From: Solen grandis
Lineage: Eukaryota > Mollusca > Bivalvia > Adapedonta > Solenidae
Direction of reading: 5' to 3'
Length of the DNA: 64,000 nt
NCBI GenBank assembly: GCA_021229015.1
Contig: CM037785.1
Span: 41,714,682-41,778,681, forward strand
The notes below the pieces were generated by a model. It worked only from the letters and a program-made list of their open reading frames with translations, made no database searches and was not told the origin of the DNA. How positions within the stretch are numbered: the stretch's first letter is position 1; each line of letters opens with the position of its first letter. This document shows, piece after piece, positions 49,028 to 59,984 of this stretch. Position numbers and translations under genes: made by a program.

Positions 49028-50000
49028 CTGGTGAAATAAAAACAGATGTGAAGGATGTTTAAAAAGTTTGCAGAAAAGTGTTCTCATTTCTTTATTTTAA
49101 AGGCAGATTTATGAAATTTCACTTGAATGAAAGTCAATATATTGTCAATTTAATGTGCAAAAATTTTATCGTACCCCTCTTGTGATGTTATTTAGAAAAT
49201 ATAGTTTCCATAGTAATGTTACTGTATTTTTCCTGGTCCAAATTTTGGTCATTTTAATGAAAAAGGTCTCAAATCATAGCGTGTCTTTTAAACTGATTAA
49301 TCTGTGTTCTACGGACGTTGTAAACGTCTATAAATGTTGACGTCATATTGTGCTGGGCTGGGATTTGTTCAATGGTGTTACTATTGTTACAAATGTAGTG
49401 TGTATGCCAGCGATTAGTATAAAAATTTTCAACTGCTTTTGTATCAAATTTTACTCCTCTGAATGTTTAGAAGTTATGTTTGTGTGATAAGAAATGTGGG
49501 TACTTCTCTGTGTACTTTTTGAAATTGTACCATAATCTAGCAAAATATAATATCTTAATATGTAATTCACATCTTACAATGTACCTGACTCGAATTCCAC
49601 CAACAATTCTTAGTGCTAAGTAATACTTAAATATTTAAACTAGGTAGATACACATTCCTTCATTGTTATTGCAGATTAGGCACACCTACGTATAAGGTGC
49701 ATCCTAATTTCTTAATGACTTAATTGAAATGAATTATATCCTTAATAACTAACAAAAAATTTTATGAAATGAAATATTTGGGTAATTTTTAAAATAACTA
49801 ACACACAAGGAGAATGGTGAATCTCTAAAGGGCAAAAGGTCAAGTAACATAGAAATTTTTAAGCACTTTAGGAAAAAAACGAGTTTTCATAAATTTTGAA
49901 AAATAATTATCAATTTCACAGAATCTGGGAAACAATGACAGTCTGTAATAAGTTAATTGCTAACTGCCCCTCATCACCTTGATCAGATGTCTCCAAATTT
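49028..50000. other. Intron or upstream sequence before the gap
   Basis: AT-rich. I looked for the missing N-terminal exon on the minus strand and did not find it. A short open stretch at 49916-49996 runs into the gap but does not resemble MCM9. Confidence 0.45.
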
Positions 50001-50100
50001 NNNNNNNNNNNNNNNNNNNNNNNNNNNNNNNNNNNNNNNNNNNNNNNNNNNNNNNNNNNNNNNNNNNNNNNNNNNNNNNNNNNNNNNNNNNNNNNNNNNN
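50001..50100. other. Assembly gap (100 N)
   Basis: Exactly 100 unknown bases, the usual placeholder for a gap of unknown size. Confidence 1.
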
Positions 50101-51000
50101 CGTGTTCGAGTTTTTTCAAATTACTATTCGCACGATGGTTACGTGTCACTAGAGTGTATGCTCTTGTCAACGGTCTCTGCAGACCGACGGATATGGTAGG
50201 GTATATAGTGGGACGCCTGGATAGCGTAGCGGTAACACACGTCGATTCTCACCAATGCGTCCTGGGTTCGTTCGTGAGAGGGTGTAGTGACCAGTGGTGC
50301 TACTTCTGATAAGCCCCGCCTACTGGCGTGGCCAGTATCAGTGCATGAAACCCTCACAGGTTTGAATCAAGTATGCTGTGTTTATAGTTAGTGTATAACA
50401 AATGTATAAAAAAAAAAAAAAAAAAAAAACATCCCGTCTTCGTGCCCAGATTGATTCCTTTATACAAGGATCTAAGTGTATTCATTTACCATATACCCAC
50501 ATGTGGAGAACATTACAGAGGGTACGGTGGTCGACCATCCAGACAGGTGGGTTTCCTCCCACAATAACGACCACATACATAATAAACAAAGTTTTAACTT
50601 AAAAATGCGATACGGTGTACCTCCTGGACGGTCGTGGGTTCGTTACCCTATAATGGCTCTGGTATATTATACCCATGCTTGGTACATAAGGAAAATCTAG
50701 GACTGGCTGACTCGGTGACTGGACTTTAGAAGGTTATGAAAAACACATGCCCCAAATATGGTTCGAACCCACAAACGCCGGATCCGCAGTCGGATACGTT
50801 TTCACAGAACCAGAGCACCCGCCTTCCAGGCGCAAAAGGATTTGTAACAACCCCACAATAGTGCCCCCTCCCCCTCCCTCATAGGGGCGCAAAAAAAAGA
50901 CGATAACACGGTAAAAATCGTCAAACCGAACATGCAGACAAAATGCGCATGTGCTCTTGATAGAGACCCAACGTGAATATATATACATACTTAGAAAAAT
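50101..51000. repeat. Cluster of tRNA-like SINE fragments
   Basis: 50205-50290: plus head 'tagcgtagcggtaacac' and 'ctgggttcgttcgtgag'. 50610-50710: 'cggtcgtgggttcgttaccc'. 50745-50815: minus head with 'tggttcgaacccac'. A homopolymer A run lies at 50408-50429. None folds as a complete tRNA by eye. Confidence 0.5.
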
Positions 51001-52479
51001 AATCCGTCAATAATAACTATCGATACAGATCATGCTGGCCTATTGGTTGTGATTATCGCAAGATTATCCATGTGATATAAAGTTTCAATTTAATTCGACC
51101 AGTGGTTGCTCATTTGAAGACCGGGCAAGAAATCAAGTACAGACAGACAGATGGACGGAGAACAAAGCAGCGATTATAAGCTTCGCCAAAAGTTATGCAA
51201 ATATCAAAGCCATATCAAATGAATGTTTATCAGGTCTGATCATATATGAAAATGGTTCATGAAAGCATTTTATTTATGATGCTCATAACTTCATAGTTCT
51301 ATGTCTTTCCTAAGGGGCTCGAAGTGTATTAGAGTGTTAAACATTTTATGTTTTCCCGAGTGTGCTTTGTGTAAATGTTGAGTGAATTCAATGCTCATGA
51401 AAGACTCATGAAAACACGAAATAAATATTGTTGTTGTTTTTATGGTGTTAAGTTTAAAGCTATAATATCACAGGGAGTACTTTCTCTTAACGCAATTCAT
51501 AAACCATAATGCAGTGCGTGCAACAATATTTCTTTATGGTAGAAAGTTTCATCGCGTGCACATCTGGAATGTATGACTTTGTATGAAAAAGATGCAGTAT
51601 CGTGATCAAAAGAACCGATACTTACCCGCAGTACAATTTACTAATAATATCACCCCTTGTAATATGCTGATCTTAAACTTTACGCTACGTAAACACTTTA
51701 AAATAAATATGTTCGATTGATGAACATAAGAGTTAAAATATCAGTAAAGTAAATCTCACTAAAGTACACTTAAATGGCGCAACGCTATGAGGCCCATGTA
51801 CTTCAGCCAAGCTCTTCACTTCTCAGTAAAGACTCTCCTTTTTATTACGCAGGGATATAGGTAGAATTTTTTCACCTGGTGATGTCAATTCTTATGTATA
51901 TTTAAGTTCGATTTCATTATGTAGTCGAAACCGAATTGAAACGTGCAAACAATTTATGCTGGAAATATGTTCAATAAACGTTAAAAAAGTAAATGTGCTA
52001 GAGAGTACGCGGCAAATAATTAGGAGATATTGAAAACTGCAATTCCATAATTACTTATAATATGCACGTGCATTTTAGTGTATCCTCTGCCACGCTAGTT
52101 ATATACAGCGCGGTGCAAAGTTAGGTCGCGGTTTCGAATCTAGCTTGGAAATTTTGGAATGATATATCTTATTCAACTAACATAATTATTAAAAATTAAT
52201 AAAAAATAAAATGTAATATATAACAGAATGAAAGTAAAGCAACTAGTAATGCACACATTATACGCTTGCGTCTCTTTTCATTGATAGTTACATGACTGAT
52301 ATTTTTGTTTTCATTGGTACATTGCAATATAGAAGTATTATATTTATTTTTTGAGGTTTTATTAAAAAAAATCTTATTAACTGTAAGAAAGAGAGAAAGA
52401 GGAACAATGTGCTTATTGAAACAAATTTTGCGTTCATCCTTTTTTGTTACGACCATGTTTACGCAAACGTCTTTATGAC
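51001..52479. other. Unrecognised low-copy-looking sequence
   Basis: 51050-51190 has a decayed tandem-core repeat ending 'gacagacagatggacgg'. The rest carries no recognised gene or repeat. A strong donor-like GGTAAGTATC on the minus strand at ~51625 has no coding exon before it. Confidence 0.4.
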
Positions 52480-52960
52480 AGAGATTACGGCGCCGTTAGA
52501 AAATTTGAATAAATGCCACTTTAGTGCATTTAAAACATTTTCTGTCAGCGGTATTTGCGCTTTGATTCATACCGTGGTTACGAACGTGCCCAAACGTTGT
52601 CCGGCGTCCACGTTTCATCCGTAGAAAGCCATGACAGAACTTTAAGAAACGTGTCAGACCTTGATCATAACGTGAGGGAACCCAACAGAATGTGGAGGAC
52701 CGGGAGGGAACTTACTGGCATCCGTGGTAGACCGCGGGCCGCAACGCGGTTCGCATTGTTGCCACCGGGGCTCAGTCCTTTCCCCCTCCGTGGCTCGTCA
52801 CGGATATACCGTGACAAGACTTAACAACTTGTATACCAAAGTCCCACGGCGTACTACGTTTCGTTAAAACGGGGTTGCCGTGGCCGCCGGGAACATAGAG
52901 TGAACGCAGCATAAACAAACTGGTTGGCTTACTGGAACGTGAGTGAGTGTGCTATTATGT
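52480..52960. other. CpG-richer patch
   Basis: Clearly richer in G+C and CpG than its neighbours (for example 'cgcgggccgcaacgcggttcg' region around 52730-52755). A plus frame of 89 residues (52555-52824) has no recognised domain. Could be a promoter/CpG island, an untranslated exon or an unknown repeat. Confidence 0.4.
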
Positions 52961-53037
52961 CACTTGCCTACGGTATAATACAACAGTGCACCATATATTT
53001 ATGTCTTAAATGGACAAATTTTCCAAATGACTGAACT

Positions 53038-53519
53038 CTACGGAAGCACAGAATGGACATGGTGTATTTCTTTTCTATTATCTCGTGGCCACGAGTTACA
53101 AACTAAGAAAAAACGAAAAACAAATCTTGCTAACTCGTGGCCACGAGATATAACTAAGGAAAAATTGAAAACGATTATTAACTCGTGGCCACGAAATATA
53201 ACTAAGAAAAAATCTCGCTAACTCGTGGCCACCAGATATAAGTAAGAAAAAAATATCGCTATCTCGTGGCCACGAGATAATCTAGCGATTTGATTAGTCA
53301 GCTTAATCGTGGTCACGAGATAGCTAGCTCGTAGCCACGAGTTAGTTGACCAATCTAATCGCTAGATTATCTCGTAGCCACGAGATAGCGATATTTGGTT
53401 GTTTTTTTTTTAGTTACTAACTCGTGGCCACGTGTTAACAAGGTTTGTTTTTCGTGTTTTTTTTAGTTACTAACTCGTGGACACGTGAAAAACACCATGT
53501 CCCCTCTGTGCTTCCATAG
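53038..53519. mobile_element. Palindrome-array foldback element (CTCGTGGCCACGAG)
   Basis: Ends 'ctacggaagcacagaatgg' and the complement of the right end 'ctatggaagcacagagggg' are inverted. Between them about ten palindromes of the form ACTCGTGGCCACGAGT are spaced by 'aactaagaaaaaa'. The arrangement is itself a large inverted repeat centred near 53310. Target duplication not clear. Confidence 0.75.
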
Positions 53520-54020
53520 AAATCATTCTCCATTTACCGATTTGGTTCGGAGGTTGCCTTTGTCCTAGTATTTGATAGGGTTAGTAAATCGTATGCAGTC
53601 GTATCTATTCGGCAATTCACGGACAGATTCGGTAGTCATTTGACTCTATGTTAAGATTTAAAAGTATTGCCAAATATGCAATCTAAAATTAGCAACAATG
53701 CTCGAAGGTATTCCTACAGAAGCCATTTCCCGTACATTCCTCTTAAAAATCAGAAGCACGTGCAGGTACTAGAGATGACTCGATAGGGGCTGCATTTAGC
53801 AACGAAAAATAAACAGGCGTGGAGCAGTAACGTTGACAGATCAAAATTTATTTCAGCAAGGCTACGATTGCGGCCAAAATTATTCTTATCTGTTACTCTT
53901 ACGAAAGTAAAAAGGAGAATTCAATAAAACATCAAAGCATGAATTATGTAAATCAAAATGCCGTCGCTGAAGGACCGTTATATTTGATATCATATCGATA
54001 TGATTCTTCAGAGTGGTTCT
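53520..54020. other. Unrecognised sequence
   Basis: No gene, RNA or repeat border seen. Confidence 0.4.
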
Positions 54021-55540
54021 GACCGCCAACTTCTGTACCTAGTACCTGACAAGGCGTCTGAATGTACCCACTTCGGTACCCAGTACCTGGCTGAATGTAT
54101 GAATGTACCCACTACTGTACCTTTAACCTGACTGAACGTCTGAATGTACCCACTACTGTACCCAGAACCTGATTGAACGTCTGTATGTACCCACTATGGT
54201 ACCCAGAACGTGACTGAACATCTGAATGTACCCACTACTGTACCCAGAACGTGACTTAACGTCTGAATGTACCCACTACTGTACCCAGTACCTGACTGAA
54301 CGTCTGAATGTCCCCACTACTGTAACAAGTACCTGACTGGGCCTCTGAATGTATCCACTACTGTACCCAGAACGTGACTTAACGTCTGAATGTACCCACT
54401 ACTGTACCCAGTACCTGACTGACGTCTGAATGTACCAACTACTGTACCAAATACCTGCTGGGCTCTGAATGTACCCACTACTGTTCCCAGAACGTGACTG
54501 AACGTCTGAATGTACCCACTACTGTACCCAGTATTTTACTGAACGTCTGAATGTACCCACTACTCTACCCAGTATCTGACTGAACCTCTGAATGTACCCA
54601 CTACTGTACCCAGTACCTGACTAAACGTCTGAATGTACCCATTACTGTACCCAGTACATGACTTGGCGTCTGAATGTACCAACCACTGTGCACAAAACCT
54701 GACTCAACGTCTGAATGTACCAACTACTGTACCAAATACCTGACTGAACACCTGAATGTACCCACTACCGTACCCAGTACCTGATTGGGCGTCTAAATGT
54801 ACCCACTACTGTACCCGGAACGTGACTGAACGTCTGAATGCACCCACTACTGTACACAGGACCTGACTGGGCGTCTGAATGTACCCACTACTGTACCCAG
54901 TACTTTGCTGGGCGTCTGAATGTACCCACTACTTTACCCAGTACCTGACTGAACCTCTGAATGTACTCACTAGTGTACCAGTACCTAAATGAACGTCTGA
55001 TTGTATCAACTACTGTACCCGGAACGCTACTGAACGTCTGAATGTACTGTGACGATGCGTCGTCACGAGTATAAGTACAATCTCTGACAACTGCGTCAGG
55101 GAGTCGACTCTTTGGCTCAGTAGTTAGAACATTGGGCTATCACGCCGGCGGATCGGGTTCGATTCCGGGCCGTGTTTGTTACAGTACCCACTTACGTACC
55201 CAGTACCTGACTGAACCTTTGAATGTACCCATCACTTTAATCAGTACCTGATTGAACGCCAGAATGTACCAACTTCTGTACCAAGTACCTGACTTAACGT
55301 CTGGATGTACCCACTACTGTACCCAGTACCTTACTGGGTGTCTGAATGTACCCACTACTTACCTAGTACCTTACTAAACGTCTGAATGTACCCACTACTT
55401 ACCTAGTACCTGACTGAACGTCTGAATGTACTTACTTCTGTACCTAGTACGACTGTACCCAGTACATGACTGTGTGCATTTGTGTACCACTACTTTACCT
55501 AGTACCTGTCTGGAGGCTTATGTACACACTAATGTACCCA
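54021..55540. repeat. 41-bp minisatellite, about 35 units
   Basis: Unit 'tctgaatgtacccactactg' + 'tacccagtacctgactgaacg'. Variants (GAACGTG, TGGGCGT) alternate in runs that suggest a higher-order ~80-200 bp pattern. Interrupted at 55047-55184 by a tRNA-like insertion. Confidence 0.93.
55047..55184 (+). mobile_element. 138-bp TA-flanked insertion carrying a tRNA-like segment
   Basis: Ends CTGTGAC and GTTACAG (one mismatch as inverted repeats), with TA on both sides (55045-55046, 55185-55186). The 5' part has a small palindrome GTGACGATGCGTCGTCAC. The 3' part has A-box-like 'tggctcagtagttagaac' and a good B box 'gggttcgattcc'. Confidence 0.65.
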
Positions 55541-56820
55541 TACTTGGCCGGTCTTCTACCCCCATCCCACCCCACCACACATAAATTACCACTTTTAATT
55601 ATTTTTCATAATCATTTACTGAGAACTATTGTTCAAGAGATGGTTTTTGTTTTGTAAAAACGACGCAAAAAGTCAATGCGGTTTTCTAAAACAAAACAAA
55701 AACAATTCATTTCACTACCACAACCTCGCGGCTGCAAATGCTTTTTAAATAGTTAAATATCAGAACATGAACCAATGGAGTAATAATACGTTCGAAACAT
55801 TTCAAAATAATGTAAATGCACGCCAATTTATTTAAAAGAAATATTTATTTTTACAACGATAATAGTCGTAATGGTCTCGATGATTACCTTTATGTTTGTT
55901 GGCGGCGTTCGACGAAGCTTTAATTGGTTCGGTTTTTTTTATTATTATTTTATTATTATTTTTTTAAGAGAATAAGGGGGGGGGGGGGATCGGAGTACCT
56001 TAACTGTGTTTGTTTAATTTAATTACATGTTATCAAGAGGTGTTTTGAATGAGGAAATCAGAAACTCAATTTTACAGAAAACCACCAATATATATATTAA
56101 ACAGTAGTACATAAGTGTATTATTATATTAGACAACTAGGAGAAATATAGACGCCCACGCGCGGTGTATTAAATGTTAAGAAACTTGTTTTTAATAAGCT
56201 AATAAACCTTTGCCAATAAATTAATAAACTTAAATGCCAGCGTGTGCGCACCGCGGGAGAGAAAGAGAGAATTTTAATAGTCTTCTAATCTAATCTAAGG
56301 ACACGCCTCGGACTGACTATCTGATGAAAGAAGCCCCATAAAGAAATTGAGAAGCAATGAACAAAAACGAAAAGGAAACCTCCAAGTTTGTAATTTCTAA
56401 AAGAATGTTTGCTGATGGGTTATGAATTATTTTAGCATCGGGGTATGAAAATCACTTTAGTTTTTTTTTATACACAAACACTCTATAGGTTTCATTTCGA
56501 TATATGTGTTACTAACATACTTAGAGGTATTAGATATCAGAATATGTTACTAAATCTAAATGAGAAGCCTCATGTCATTTTAATATCATTATAATAAAAA
56601 CACAAACACCGACATGACAAAGCTCACACACACACTTCAGTAATAGCAGGCATGAATGTTTTGTGGAAAATTTATTTCAATATGATTACTTCTGTAGATT
56701 CAAACCACCTAACTCCTGCACATGTAGGATATGTCTGATCCTTATCTACTATGTGCGTTTATTCATAGAATAAAATCCATTGTTTTACTAGAAAGCCATT
56801 ATGAAAAAGAATCAATCCAT
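55541..56820. other. Unrecognised AT-rich sequence
   Basis: G run at 55977-55988 and CA run at 56627-56634. No gene or clear repeat. Confidence 0.45.
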
Positions 56821-56827
56821 ATTCACA

Positions 56828-56925
56828 AGATATTGTCCATTGAAAGCCAGAATGGCCCGTCAACATATACAAAAAGAAGCCGTTAAGACCTTCTTGCTTT
56901 CAACTGACGAAATACACATAGAAAA
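56828..56925. mobile_element. Diverged relative of the 30975 hairpin
   Basis: 'tgtccattgaaagccagaat' on the left and 'cttgctttcaactgacgaaa' on the right are a worn version of the hairpin arms. Confidence 0.5.
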
Positions 56926-56943
56926 ACAAGGTTAATGGTCGTT

Positions 56944-57185
56944 TTAACCCTTTCCCTCATAGAAGACACCATGAAAAGACCTATGCAAACAGCATAAAAC
57001 CAGATCAGCCTGCGAGTAACTCGCAGGCTGATCAGGTTTTATGCTGTTCACTGCTCCTCAGTGGTCTGGATATGAGGATTTTGTAATTAAATTTGGTAAG
57101 GTTTAACTGTGGTTTTCTGCAGATCAGGCTTTATGTGGTACATATTGAGTGCGTCAAAATGAGTCTATATGAGGGAAAGGGTTAA
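56944..57185. mobile_element. CCCTTTCCCTCATA MITE copy M7
   Basis: Full length, perfect TTAA on both sides, intact inner palindrome. Confidence 0.95.
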
Positions 57186-57505
57186 GATATTTTCATTAGT
57201 ATTAACAAAAAAAAGTTACAATTTAATTCGTTTTCTTTCACGTGTCAGTATCGGTAAGACACGAAATTCACGCCAAATATGAGGCACGAATAATCATAGG
57301 GACTGCAATCTTATCGAACGTAAATTGCATGTTCTCTTCAGTTCACTAATCTTAAACAGAAGGTAAGTACACTGAAAATCCATATTGAATGAAATAAATT
57401 TAAGTAAAATTAAAAGCACCAGGAAACCTTTCAAGAGCATTGTCTTGATTTACCTTTGCGAAATAGAGGTTGAGTGGATGTGTAAATCCACAATGGAAAA
57501 AACAA
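57186..57505. other. Unrecognised sequence
   Basis: No gene or clear repeat seen. Confidence 0.4.
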
Positions 57506-58750
57506 AACAAGAGGGCCATGATGGCCCTGAATCGCTCACCTGAGTACCATTGCTTCAACTGATGTCAAGGTTTTTAAACAGACAAGGATTCTGATATAAC
57601 TTAATCTAAAACATTTTACCCCTGACAATACTACACACCAAATATCTAAGCAATGGGCTATATGGTTTCAGAGAAGACTTGGGCGCAGGGTCATTTATCA
57701 CCGTAGGACCAAGACTTTGAAAATCTTTGTAATGAACCATTAGATGCTACTACATACCAAAAATCTTAGCTCTAGGCCTTATTGATTCATAGAAGAAGAT
57801 TTTTTTAAGATTTTCCTATTTAACTCTATGTAAAACAAGTGACCCCAGGTGTGGGGTCATTTATCACCATTGGGCTATGATTTGTACAATCTTGGTAGTG
57901 GCCCATAAGATGATGCTACATACCAAATATCTAAGCTCTAGGCCTAATGGATTCATAGAAGAAGATTTTTTAAGATTTTCCTATATAACTCTATGTAAAA
58001 CAAGTGACCCCTGATGCGGGGTCATTTATCACCATAGGGCTATGATTTGTACAATCTTGGTAGTGGCCCATAAGATGATGCTTCATACCAAATATCTAAG
58101 CTCTAGGCCTTATGGATTCATAGAAGAAGATTTTTTAAGATTTTCCTATATAACTCTATGTAAAACAAGTGACCCCTGGTGCGGGGTCATTTATCACCAT
58201 AGGGCTATGATTTGTACAATCTTGGTAGTGGCCCATAAGATGATGCTACATACCAAATATCTAAGCTCTAGGCCTTATGGATTCATAGAAGAAGATTTTT
58301 TAAGATTTTCCTATATAACTCTATGTAAAACAAGTGACCCCTGGTGCGGGGTCATTTATCACCATAGGGCTATGATTTGTACAATCTTGGTAGTGGCCCA
58401 TAAGATGATGCTTCATACCAAATATCTAAGCTCTAGGCCTTATGGATTCATAGAAGAAGATTTTTTAAGATTTTCCTATATAACTCTATGTAAAACAAGT
58501 GACCCCTGGTGCGGGGTCATTTATCACCATAGGGCTATGATTTGTACAATCTTGGTAGTGGCCCATAAGATGATACTACATACCAAATATCTAAGCTCTA
58601 GGCCTTATGGATTCATAGAAGTAGATTTTTTAAGATTTTTCTATATAACTCTATGTAAAACAAGTGACCCCTGGTGCGGGGTCATTTATCACCATAGGGC
58701 TATGATTTGTACAATCTTGGTAGTGGCCCATAAGATGATGCTTCATACCA

Positions 58751-59686
58751 ACAAGAGGGCCAAGATGGCCCTGTGTCGCTCACCTGATTAAGATGGCTGT
58801 GTTAGGCAAAATGACAAAAAATCTGGCATCTAAAGTGTTTTTCTAACATTTGACTAAGTGGCCTACATTTTGATCCTACCTGAATTTACCTGGTGACCTA
58901 GTTTTTGACCCCACATGACCCAATTTTGAACTCATCTGAGATATCATGTAGACAAACATCCTGACCAAGTTTCATGAAGATTGGGCCAAAACTGTGGCCT
59001 CTAGAGTGTTCACAAGGTTTTTCTAAGATTTGACCTGGTGACCTAGTTTTTGACCCCACATGACCCAATTTCAAACTCATCCGAGATATCATGTAGACAA
59101 ACATCCTGACCAAGTTTCATGAAGATTGGGCCAAAACTGTGGCCTCTAGAGTGTTCACAAGGTTTTTCTAAGATTTGACCTGGTGACCTAGATTTTGACC
59201 CCACATGACCCAATTTCGAACTCATCCGAGATATCATGTAGACAAACATCCTGACCAAGTTTCATGAAGATTGGGCCAAAACTGTGGCCTCTAGAGTGTT
59301 CACAAGGTTTTTCTAAGATTTGACCTGGTGACCTAGTTTTTGACCCCACATGACCCAATTTCGAACTCATCCGAGATATTATGTAGACAAACATCCTGAC
59401 CAAGTTTCATGAAGATTAAGCCAAAACTGTGGCCTCTAGAGTGTTCACAAGGTTTTCTAAGATTTGACCTGGTGACCTAGTTTTTGACCCCACATGACCC
59501 AATTTCGAACTCATCCGAGATATCATGTAGACAAACATCCTGACCAAGTTTCATGAAGATTGGGTCAAAACTGTGGCCTCTAGAGTGTTCACAAGCAATT
59601 GTTGACGACGGACGACGGACGACGCACGACGGACAAAAGGCGATCACAAAAGCTCACCCGAGCACAAGTGCTCAGGTGAGCTAAAA
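58751..59686 (+). mobile_element. Nested family A element, copy A10 ('ttgaccccacatgaccc' subtype)
   Basis: Start 'gggccaagatggccctgtgt' and end 'gagcacaagtgctcaggtga'. Four near-identical 145-bp units. A GACGACGGACGACGGACGAC run at 59603-59633. It splits A9 between 'cataccaa' and 'aaatcaaaagg'. Confidence 0.9.
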
Positions 59687-59984
59687 ATCAAAAGGTTAGG
59701 CCTTGTGGTTTCGGAGAAGAAGATTTTTTAAGATTTTCCTATATAACTCTATGTAAAACAAGTGACCCCTGGGGCGGGGCCAATTTTGACCCCAGGGTCA
59801 TAATTTGTACAATCCTGGTAGAGAGTCATAAGATCATGCTACATACCAAAAATCAAAAGGCTAGGCCTTGTGATTTCAGAGAAGAAGATTTTTTAAATTT
59901 TCATTTTTAAAATCTATTTTTAGCTCCTGTGACCTAATTATGCGATGGACCAGAACCATTTATACAACTTTAGTAGAGCTTCAT

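Noticed and set aside
49916..49999. Minus-strand open stretch running into the gap as the missing MCM9 N-terminal exon
   Set aside because: Its translation (LETSDQGDEGQLAINLLQ) does not resemble the MCM9 N-terminus, and no phase-compatible donor is visible.
52555..52824. 89-codon plus-strand frame in the CpG-rich patch
   Set aside because: No recognisable domain. Open frames of this length are expected by chance in G+C-rich DNA.
55100..55175. Possible tRNA gene in the 41-bp array
   Set aside because: Good A and B boxes, but I could not pair a full acceptor stem by eye, and it lies inside a small TA-flanked insertion.
58042..58791. Plus-strand 249-codon open frame, the longest in the window
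   Set aside because: It is a translation of four near-identical family A core units whose 164-bp period is not a multiple of three yet happens to stay open. It has no domain, and the same DNA elsewhere has stops.
59043..59403. Three minus-strand 71-codon frames ([12 protein letters not shown]...)
   Set aside because: The same 145-bp family A subtype unit read three times.
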